Positions 52,172 through 59,856 of a stretch of DNA of 64,000 nt are shown here, piece after piece. A program made the translations under genes and the position numbers. The stretch comes from Clostridiales bacterium. Lineage in GTDB: Bacteria; Bacillota; Clostridia; Lachnospirales; Lachnospiraceae. The DNA lies in NCBI GenBank assembly GCA_018365455.1, contig JAGZJZ010000010.1:62001-126000 (forward strand), given 5' to 3'. Every line of letters starts with the position of its first letter. Within the stretch, counting starts at the first letter, position 1. The notes under the pieces were generated by a model that was not told the origin of the DNA, searched no databases, and saw only the letters and a list, made by a program, of their open reading frames with translations.

Positions 52172-52791
52172 ATGCAGAATATCTATCTTCACGGGCTTGG
52201 ACAGAATTCATCTAGTTGGGACAAAACAATTACTTATTTTACAAAGCAAGATCATGTTTTGTGTCCGGAATTATTTTCACTATGTACAGAAAGAAGTCTC
52301 ACATATAAAAACTTATACCAAGCTTTTTCGGCATATTGTGATAGTATTTCTGATCCGGTAAATATATGCGGGCTTTCATTAGGTGCGGTGCTGGCACTAA
52401 ACTATACCATCGATCACCCTGAAAAAGTAAAATCATTAATATTAATTGCAGCACAATATAAAATGCCAAAAACATTACTCAATATCAGAACATCGTTTTT
52501 AAGTTCATGCCAGAGTCCACTTTTAATAACATGGGACTTAAAAAGAAAGAAGTAATTGAGCTGACAAATTCTATGACAGAATTAAATTTCACTGATAGTT
52601 TGAAAGCTATAACCTGCCCTGTCTTAGTAGTTTGTGGCGCAAAAGATCATGCAAATATTAAATCTGCAAAGTACTTAGCGGAAAATATAAAAAAAGCTGA
52701 TCTGCAAATAATAGGAAATTCCGGGCATGAGGTTAATATGGATGCACCAGAAAGATTGGGTAAGATCGTAGATGAATTTTTCAATAGATAG
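52172..52791 (+). pseudogene. Alpha/beta hydrolase gene broken by a frameshift
   Basis: From ATG 52172 the frame reads MQNIYLHGLGQNSSSWDKTI with nucleophile motif GLSLG, and continues to about codon 105. The homologous C-terminal half (KFMPESTFNNMGLKKKEV, then CGAKDHANIKSAKYLAENI and NSGHEVNMDAPERL with the acid and histidine) is in another frame that runs to 52791. Adding one base near 52487 would restore a single ~206-residue hydrolase. The Ser, Asp and His are all still encoded. The likely ribosome site is GGAGGG at 52155-52160. Confidence 0.8.
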
Positions 52792-53213
52792 AAAAATGCG
52801 TGGAGATATTATAGATAACATTATAGGGAGTTATTATTTGGGGGGCGGTCCATATTTTGGACCGTGTTTTAATGTTGAATTTTATTAGGGAGGATGTCAT
52901 TGGAATAATTTGAAAATTATGGGGGAGGCAGGGTTTTGGTTCATTGAAGGAGAGCGGGGTATGTGGAATTGGCTTACTGGATGATTTTTATGGTGTCTGT
53001 ATTTTATGCAGATAGGATATGGACGCATTTGAGCTTAATTTTACCAGGCGTGGAAAATTTATTTTGGGTATAAAGCCTTGAATTATATGGGGAAAAGAAG
53101 GTTTGGATGAGGGAAAGTGAAATAGGATGAGATACTTGGTAAAAAATTAGAAAAGCCTTGATTTTGTGGGGGTTTTAGGATATAGTGGTTGAAAGAAGGT
53201 AGGAAATGCGTTG
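52792..53213 (+). promoter_or_regulatory. CRISPR leader region
   Basis: This 422-base gene-free stretch precedes the first intact repeat, and the opposite end of the array is degenerate, so the leader is on this side. It is G/T/A-rich and C-poor near the array. AATTTTACCAGGCGTGGAAA near 53036-53056 resembles AAATTTACCAGGTGCCAAAA after cas2 at the window end. A promoter lies at 53158-53186. Confidence 0.7.
53158..53186 (+). promoter_or_regulatory. Probable promoter of the CRISPR array
   Basis: TTGATT at 53158-53163, a 17-base spacer and TATAGT at 53181-53186. Transcription would start about 20 bases before the first repeat. Confidence 0.6.
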
Positions 53214-54878
53214 GATTAATAGTAATATAGGATGTATTGAAACTCTCTTTAATAACGGAATGCCGGTTTCTCCAATCGTTGATTAATAGTAATATAGGAT
53301 GTATTGAAACAACTTATTTGCAACCTCAATTTGCACCGTTAAATCCGATTAATAGTAATATAGGATGTATTGAAACAATGACTTGCATCGGTTCTTCCGA
53401 AGAGGACTATGGATTAATAGTAATATAGGATGTATTGAAACGATTTTCCGGCTTGAATGTACGTATTAAAAGTTTGGGATTAATAGTAATATAGGATGTA
53501 TTGAAACTGAATTTAACTACATTGGATTCGTAATCCAGGAAAGATTAATAGTAATATAGGATGTATTGAAACACTATATTAACTGCTTTATCACATTGAC
53601 TACGCTGATTAATAGTAATATAGGATGTATTGAAACCCAGTTGTAACATTTGGCTTTGTATAAGTATCGGGGATTAATAGTAATATAGGATGTATTGAAA
53701 CAATATAAAATAATTTTCTACACTTCCCACCTTAATGATTAATAGTAATATAGGATGTATTGAAACAAAATGTTAGCGTTTTCTGAAGAATCTGGCATTG
53801 AGATTAATAGTAATATAGGATGTATTGAAACGTAGCCACGCTTTCATTTTCCGCAGCTCTTGCATAGATTAATAGTAATATAGGATGTATTGAAACACCC
53901 TGTTTTCCTGCACGTAATCTATTTGTAGATTGATTAATAGTAATATAGGATGTATTGAAACTATCCTACAAGCTCCAATGTTGCCTTATGGAATCTGGAT
54001 TAATAGTAATATAGGATGTATTGAAACAGAAAGCAATGTAGGAAATATTGCCGTTGGATTGCGATTAATAGTAATATAGGATGTATTGAAACCCTACTTC
54101 GAAGAAATCGTTCAACCATTCAAAAACGATTAATAGTAATATAGGATGTATTGAAACGCGTTTTTATACCAATATGAAACTGTACGGCGATCCGATTAAT
54201 AGTAATATAGGATGTATTGAAACTCTCCGTGGCATACAGGGCAGGCGTTAGAATCCTTCGATTAATAGTAATATAGGATGTATTGAAACTGGAAGTACAG
54301 GTTCGGGAATTATGCTGGGAACAGGGATTAATAGTAATATAGGATGTATTGAAACATCCCACGATTAAGTCCTGGCCTCAACTCAGCAAGATTAATAGTA
54401 ATATAGGATGTATTGAAACTAGTTTGTGATTTCTACAATCCGGGCTTCTGCCTCGCGATTAATAGTAATATAGGATGTATTGAAACACTTCACCCGAACA
54501 TAAGCTAACATTGCAATATTTAGATTAATAGTAATATAGGATGTATTGAAACCTAACTATGGCCCCGAGTCCATAACTTTCCCTGAGTGATTAATAGTAA
54601 TATAGGATGTATTGAAACGTAATTTAGGTGCCTAAATTAAAGAGGTATAAATGATTAATAGTAATATAGGATGTATTGAAACGATTGAACCGACATTGTA
54701 AGTTCAAACTCTAACACGATTAATAGTAATATTGGATGTATTGAAACATGATGAAGCTCTGGTACAAGTCGTTAGCGATTTTGAGATTAATAGTAATATA
54801 GGATGTATTGAAACGCCGAACAAGCCAGAGAATGCGCAGATGAATGGGGATTAATAGTAATATAGGATATATTGAAAT
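53214..54878 (+). CRISPR. Type I-B CRISPR array, 26 repeats and 25 spacers
   Basis: The 30-bp repeat begins GATTAATAGTAATATAGG and ends ATTGAAAC. Repeats start at 53214, 53281, 53347, 53412, 53478, 53543, 53607, 53672 and so on to 54849. Spacers are 34-37 bp. Repeat 24 (54718) has one change and the last (54849) has two, including loss of its terminal C. The decay at the right end and the ATTGAAAC 3' handle show transcription on the plus strand from the leader at 52792-53213. The cas genes downstream make this a complete I-B type locus. No two spacers look identical by eye. Confidence 0.97.
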
Positions 54879-54937
54879 GCCAAATGAAAATTTTTTATAT
54901 ACCCCACACAGCCGGTTCCCTAAACAACTTAACTACC

Positions 54938-54967
54938 GATTAATATCAATATAAAATACATTGAAAC
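54938..54967 (+). repeat. Degenerate orphan CRISPR repeat beyond the array end
   Basis: A 30-bp copy with about five changes (GATTAATATCAATATAAAAT start, ending TTGAAAC) lies 59 bases after the last near-intact repeat. It marks the old leader-distal end of the array. Confidence 0.75.
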
Positions 54968-54988
54968 TCAAGAGCGCCACATCCATCT

Positions 54989-55171
54989 CTAAAAATCTCC
55001 AAATTGAATATCAGCTTCATTAAAAAAAGAAATACCCATCATAATAAATAACATAAAAACCAGCCCACATATAATCGGAAGCAATCTGAAGTTTCCCCGA
55101 TTCTTAAGATAAACCCCTAACAAATTCCCACTCAAAAATATCATTCGATAATTTAGTAAATAATTTGACAA
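54989..55171 (-). other. Gene-poor stretch with a doubtful small hydrophobic frame
   Basis: A 60-codon minus-strand frame from TTG 55171 encodes a hydrophobic segment (LLPIICGLVFMLFIMMGISFF). It has only a weak ribosome site and no neighbours on that strand, so it may be a remnant. The rest of 54968-55328 is AT-rich and carries the cas promoter. Confidence 0.25.
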
Positions 55172-55193
55172 AATATCCCATTTATAATATAAT
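55165..55193 (+). promoter_or_regulatory. Consensus promoter of the cas operon
   Basis: TTGACA at 55165-55170, a 17-base spacer and TATAAT at 55188-55193: a perfect SigA consensus. It lies about 135 bases before cas6, implying strong constitutive expression unless a repressor acts in the leader. Confidence 0.75.
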
Positions 55194-55328
55194 ATTACTG
55201 TGAAAAATACACAAATAAACCAAAGAAATTTAAATTATATAGATCTAAAATTAATAACAATTTTAATTATAAATACCCAGATCTATATGACTTAGATTTA
55301 CTTAATCAATGGGAGGAGTGAGTTACAA

Positions 55329-56021
55329 TTGCTAGTTTTTGAATACCAGCTTCGGATACGTCTTTTAGAGAATATGGACTATGCCAAAGCTACCGGAACA
55401 ATCGCCTATTTCCTGGATAGTGCGCTTGGAAAAACAGATGAGTTTCTGGAATTACATAATCGAAGAGAGTTTAAGTATTATGTTTATGATCTTCCATATC
55501 CATGTGAGAAAGACGGAATTTATCAACAGGGCAAGATTTATGTTATGAGGATTCGGACAGTTCGGCAGGAACTTGCGGAATATTTTTCGAATATGCTGAG
55601 TCATCATTCGTCAAAAGAAATTGTGGGATTAAATGGCGAAATAAAAATTATTCAGCAAAAAGTATTAGAAAAAATTTACACTTTAACACCAGTTGTTATA
55701 AAGACAGAATATGGTTACTGGCGGGATCAGATGAATGTACAGGAGTTTGAAAAACGTTTAAAGATTAATCTGGTTAAAAAATATAATCAGTTAATGGGGG
55801 AAAAACTCGATGAGGATTTTTCACTTTATGATTATATTGAATTTAAAAATAAAGTGCCGGTACGTGTTCCTTATAAGGGTATTACTTTGTTAGGTGATAA
55901 GGTAAATATGATCGTATCAAAAAATCCAACGGCTCAAAAATTATGGTATATGGCGATAGGAACTGGAATAGGAGAAAATAATGCCCGAGGAGCGGGCTTT
56001 ATTAATTATCGGTATTTGTAG
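55329..56021 (+). CDS. cas6: CRISPR-associated endoribonuclease Cas6
   Basis: The 230-residue protein has the Cas6 double ferredoxin layout and the C-terminal Gly-rich RNA-binding loop GTGIGENNARGAGF (about 213-226). Cas6 cuts the array transcript within each repeat to leave an 8-nt handle, here expected to be ATTGAAAC. It is the first gene of the cas operon, 135 bases after a consensus promoter. The start is TTG 55329 with GGGAGGAG upstream. The catalytic residues are variable in this family; I do not assign them. Confidence 0.9.
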   Translation: MLVFEYQLRIRLLENMDYAKATGTIAYFLDSALGKTDEFLELHNRREFKYYVYDLPYPCEKDGIYQQGKIYVMRIRTVRQELAEYFSNMLSHHSSKEIVGLNGEIKIIQQKVLEKIYTLTPVVIKTEYGYWRDQMNVQEFEKRLKINLVKKYNQLMGEKLDEDFSLYDYIEFKNKVPVRVPYKGITLLGDKVNMIVSKNPTAQKLWYMAIGTGIGENNARGAGFINYRYL

Positions 56022-56036
56022 CAAAGGGGTGATCAG

Positions 56037-57821
56037 GTGTTACAGGAAGCAATGGAAGTCTTCCGGCAGATGCTCCAGGAAAAAGGAGACAGGCTGGTAC
56101 TGGATGAATATGTTCCTAAAGATGGTACCTATCGGATTATTAAGTTGACGGAAGATAGTTATAAAATCGAGAAAACATTAGATATCCGGTATGATAGAAA
56201 AAATGATGAAATAATTGGAAAAACAGATTCCATTTATGACCAGGTTTGCTATATGGATTATTATAGTAAACTCTTGGAAATGAATAAGCCGATTGATGCT
56301 AAGAAAATTATTCATTCAAACAATTATTTGTCGTTGTGGATGAAAAAAGACAGTATTAAGGAGCAAAAATTAACAGAAGAGATTTTGGATTCTTATTATG
56401 AAACTTTAAAAAATCCGGAAATAAAATATGCCAAGAAGACAAAGGCAAAAGTATTATATGAAGCAACAGAAGAAGAATTGGGAAAACCCAATATTCAGCT
56501 GATAGAAAGAATCAGAAAATATGTTGCTGATAAAGATATTTGGGAAGACCTTAATTTTGATCAAAAGGATTACATAAAAATCTTTTTTGTTTTAGATAAT
56601 TGGAAGGAAACACAAGCGCTGTATCAATGTGAAGGCAGCCGTTATCTATATCCAAATATCTTTAATAATAATGATTTTAACGAAGTGGAATCGGGAAATA
56701 TACTGGGATTACCAAATGATAATATGGGAATGAATGCAAAAAAACCGTATCTGGCAAACAAGACTAGAAAGGTTGCAGTTCCGTACCTTTTGGATAAAAA
56801 CGAAGCTATTTTACAGGCTAAATTATTTGATTATTTAATGGGATTTGCATCTAAAGGGAAAGTTAATATATACATCAATTCCGATCATTTGTGGTTTCGG
56901 GGATACTCGAATACAGAAGAGCCGCAGGGAATGCGAAATGGTTATTTTTTACGCCTTAAAAAAGGAAAAGAAGTTGAGATTCATCAGGGAGATATAATCA
57001 GTGATTATAATACAAAGTTATCGCCACCATTTTGCTTGAAAAATGGTATTGGTATTCCTGATAAAACACTGGAAAAGTATGATATTCAATATAATACGTT
57101 CTATGATAAGCTTTGGAAAATGAAAGGAGTTATTGATCAAACTTTCTTTGAAAATAAGCTGTCAAACAATTTCTTTACAGAGGCAAAAGATATTCCGATT
57201 ACGGATGGTGTGTTAAAAAGAACGCTTTTGGAAAGCAGAGATCGTCTTTTTGCATGGTTTTATAAGGGATGCGATGAAAATATAGCAGCTTTCCTGGATA
57301 AGATTTCAATAGATTTGATCATAAATTCAATTGGAAATGGAAGAGTCTTTCTGGCACAGAGGCAATTTAATTTGAGATGGTCACTGATCGATTATTTCAA
57401 CAAGGATAGGGGGATGGAGTTAAAAATGGAGAATGTTAGAAAGCAGTTACGAGAAAAAATTGATCTGAAAGATGAGTGGGAATTTATGTCGGAAGAAGAG
57501 TTTGGCTACGCAGCAGGACAGATGGTTTCTTACCTGATTTCCAGAAGTAAGGCAAATAATAAACCGTCTTCTCTGGTCAATCCTTATCTTAATGCAAAAA
57601 ATCATGAAGTTGTAAGAAAAAGATTGTTACAGCTCTATAAGAAATATAATTATGATATTTCCCATTATCCGGATAATCGGGCAGAACAGATTTTTACACA
57701 TATCATGAGTTATATACCGAAAGAAAATGAGGTACTGAACAAAGAAATGATTGCAGCAGGGTTTACAGCTTCATCGCTCATTTACGTTAAGAAGAATCAG
57801 GAAGGTGGGGAAAAGTTATGA
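56037..57821 (+). CDS. cas8b: Type I-B Cascade large subunit Cas8b (Csh1-like)
   Basis: The 594-residue protein fits the size and position of Cas8b/Csh1, between cas6 and cas7. Visible features are the N-terminal LQEAMEVFRQMLQEKGDRL, a mid-region GLPNDNMGMNAKKPYLANKTRKVAVPYLL typical of the TM1802/Csh1 group, and a helical C-terminal part. It recognises the PAM and recruits Cas3. The start is GTG 56037 with AAGGGG upstream, 15 bases after cas6. The stop overlaps the cas7 start (ATGATGA at 57818). No Cys cluster is obvious. Identification rests on context and pattern. Confidence 0.88.
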   Translation: MLQEAMEVFRQMLQEKGDRLVLDEYVPKDGTYRIIKLTEDSYKIEKTLDIRYDRKNDEIIGKTDSIYDQVCYMDYYSKLLEMNKPIDAKKIIHSNNYLSLWMKKDSIKEQKLTEEILDSYYETLKNPEIKYAKKTKAKVLYEATEEELGKPNIQLIERIRKYVADKDIWEDLNFDQKDYIKIFFVLDNWKETQALYQCEGSRYLYPNIFNNNDFNEVESGNILGLPNDNMGMNAKKPYLANKTRKVAVPYLLDKNEAILQAKLFDYLMGFASKGKVNIYINSDHLWFRGYSNTEEPQGMRNGYFLRLKKGKEVEIHQGDIISDYNTKLSPPFCLKNGIGIPDKTLEKYDIQYNTFYDKLWKMKGVIDQTFFENKLSNNFFTEAKDIPITDGVLKRTLLESRDRLFAWFYKGCDENIAAFLDKISIDLIINSIGNGRVFLAQRQFNLRWSLIDYFNKDRGMELKMENVRKQLREKIDLKDEWEFMSEEEFGYAAGQMVSYLISRSKANNKPSSLVNPYLNAKNHEVVRKRLLQLYKKYNYDISHYPDNRAEQIFTHIMSYIPKENEVLNKEMIAAGFTASSLIYVKKNQEGGEKL

Positions 57822-58774
57822 TGAATAAAAGAGTATATGGTGTTTTAGGTATTTCATCCGTTATGGCAAACTGGAATGCAGATTTTTCAGGATATCCGAA
57901 AACGACTTCCGACGGATCAACTTTTGGAAGTGATAAGGCGCTGAAATATCCAATGAAGAAGATGTGGGATAATCAGGGAAAACCCGTTGTTTACATTAAG
58001 TCCATGAGATTTGAGAAAGGGAAAAAGGGAGAAGTCTCTTTGATACCCAGAAGTTTAAAAGAACGTTATGAACAGATATTTGATGTAGCAGATTTAAAAG
58101 ACTGCAAAGATATAGAGTCGGTTCTTCGGAATTTATTCCATGCTGTAGATGTTAAGAATTTTGGTGCTACATTTGCAGAATCAGGTAATAATATTTCGAT
58201 TACCGGTGCGGTGCAGATCGGTCAGGGATTCAATAAATATGATAATACAGATCCTCAGGAGCAGCCTATTCTATCCCCATTCCGTGATGCTTCAAAAGTG
58301 AAAGATGGTGAAGAAGCCAAGAACTCTACCCTTGGAACAAAAATAGTCAGTAATGAGGCTCACTATTTCTATCCATTTGTAATTAATCCCCTTGCATATA
58401 AGGAATTTGTGGAATTAGGGGTAACTGAAGGCTATACAGAGGAGGATTATCAGAATTTTAAAGAGACTTCCATCGTTTCAGCGACGGCATTTGCTACAAA
58501 TGCGAAAGCAGGGTGTGAAAATGAGTTTGCACTTTTTGTGGAAACAGAAGAAGATCTTTATCTGCCGTGTCTGTCCGAATATATTACTTTTGAGAAAAAT
58601 GAGGATAAAAAAGAAGAGAAAAATGTAATTCGATTAAATTGTTCAGAATTATTAAACAAGGTTAAGGACAAGGTTCAATCTATCGAAATATATTTTAATC
58701 CATACACAACGAAGTTAGAGGCAGATGTGGAAGGAGCACGTTATTTCAATATCATAACCCGGAAAGAGGTGTGA
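57818..58774 (+). CDS. cas7b: Type I-B Cascade backbone subunit Cas7 (Csh2-like)
   Basis: The 318-residue protein opens with KRVYGVLGISSVMANWNADFSGYPK and contains GATFAESGNNISITGAVQIGQGFNKY, both typical of Csh2/Cas7b. Several copies coat the crRNA. It overlaps the end of cas8b and is followed one base later by cas5. The length is normal. Confidence 0.92.
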   Translation: MMNKRVYGVLGISSVMANWNADFSGYPKTTSDGSTFGSDKALKYPMKKMWDNQGKPVVYIKSMRFEKGKKGEVSLIPRSLKERYEQIFDVADLKDCKDIESVLRNLFHAVDVKNFGATFAESGNNISITGAVQIGQGFNKYDNTDPQEQPILSPFRDASKVKDGEEAKNSTLGTKIVSNEAHYFYPFVINPLAYKEFVELGVTEGYTEEDYQNFKETSIVSATAFATNAKAGCENEFALFVETEEDLYLPCLSEYITFEKNEDKKEEKNVIRLNCSELLNKVKDKVQSIEIYFNPYTTKLEADVEGARYFNIITRKEV

Positions 58775-58775
58775 T

Positions 58776-59480
58776 ATGGAAATTTTAAAATTCAGGTTAA
58801 AAGGTAAAAACGCCTTCTTTAAAGTACCTGAAGTGAATACCTACTATTATTTTACTTATGGGAACATACATAAAGTAGCGCTATTAGGCATGTTTGGTGC
58901 CATTATGGGGTATCAGGGATATGAGCACAAATACGAGCGTTATCCGGAATTCTATGAGAAGTTAAAGGATATCCAGATTTCTGTAATGCCGGAACCAAAA
59001 CATGGGTATTTTCAAAAGAAAATTCAGTTTTACAATAATACAGTAGGATATGCTTCTCAGGAAATGGGCGGAAATCTAATTGTGAAAGAGCAGTGGTTGG
59101 AGCAACCTGACTGGACAGTCTGTGTCCTGATCCAGGATCCCGAAAGTGAAAAACTGGCTGATTTTATGGCAAACAGGCGTTGTATTTACACTCCATATCT
59201 GGGTAGAAATAATCATTTGGCTGATATAGGAGAGGTTGAAATTGTAAATGCACAGACTGTAGCATGTGAGGAAAAGAATCTTCATAGTTTAGTGCCGGAA
59301 GATGTTGTTGAATTTGATCTGGATGAAATGACTTTTAAATATGGAGAATTTTTACCGGTAAGTTTAAAAGAGGCAACAAATCTGTATGATTTAAAGAAAT
59401 TTATTCTGACCGACGCTGAAATGGTGCAGTGCAAAAAGGATGTTTATCAGATCGGTGAAAAGAATATTGTTTTCTATTAG
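58776..59480 (+). CDS. cas5b: Type I-B Cascade subunit Cas5
   Basis: The 234-residue protein has the Cas5 N-terminal signature (LKFRLKGKNAFFKVPEVNTYYYFTYGNIHKVALLGMFGAIMGYQGY). It caps the 5' handle of the crRNA. The start has AGAGGTG upstream, within the end of cas7. A terminator-like hairpin and a MITE-like element separate it from cas3. Confidence 0.9.
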   Translation: MEILKFRLKGKNAFFKVPEVNTYYYFTYGNIHKVALLGMFGAIMGYQGYEHKYERYPEFYEKLKDIQISVMPEPKHGYFQKKIQFYNNTVGYASQEMGGNLIVKEQWLEQPDWTVCVLIQDPESEKLADFMANRRCIYTPYLGRNNHLADIGEVEIVNAQTVACEEKNLHSLVPEDVVEFDLDEMTFKYGEFLPVSLKEATNLYDLKKFILTDAEMVQCKKDVYQIGEKNIVFY

Positions 59481-59552
59481 TGAATCATAAATTTTTGGAA
59501 ATCTGGTTTGTCAGACATTGAACTTAAATTTAATTGGTTGCAGGTAAGGAGG

Positions 59553-59600
59553 AAACCGCAGGGTATAGGAGGATCATTCTATATTCTGCGGTTTTTATTT
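59553..59600 (+). terminator. Intrinsic terminator between cas5 and cas3
   Basis: AACCGCAG…TATAG pairs with CTATA…CTGCGGTT and is followed by TTTTATTT. It would end or reduce transcription from the upstream cas promoter. Confidence 0.75.
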
Positions 59601-59613
59601 GTTATGACATATT

Positions 59614-59773
59614 AGAGCGTGTTTGAAAGTTCATTCCCGCCATGTGCACGCCCCACTTTGCGGCATATTTGCACTGAATTCAGGTTTCGTAGCCCGCTGC
59701 GCGCCCTTCATTCGGGACAAATCTCCCACAAAGTGTGACGTACAGCTGCCAGAAAGCAATTTTAAAACACGCT
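59614..59773. repeat. Dispersed MITE-like element, copy C (inside the cas locus)
   Basis: AGCGTGTTTGAAA at 59616-59628 is inverted at 59760-59773 (TTTTAAAACACGCT); total length is about 160 bp. The interior is close to copy B at 49237. It lies in the 376-base cas5-cas3 gap, between the terminator and cas3. No gene is present in the gap. Confidence 0.8.
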
Positions 59774-59856
59774 TTAGGAGATATAAGTGAAAATAATAAA
59801 TGATAATGTAAGATATGAAAATAACTTTAAATTAAACATAAAATAGGGAGGCAGTT

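Noticed and set aside
53237..53428. Open frame inside the CRISPR array
   Set aside because: It consists of repeat and spacer sequence only (INSNIGCIET recurs from each repeat) and has no ribosome site.
54120..54362. Minus-strand open frame across repeats with SFNTSYITINR units
   Set aside because: It is an artefact of the 30-bp CRISPR repeat read in reverse.
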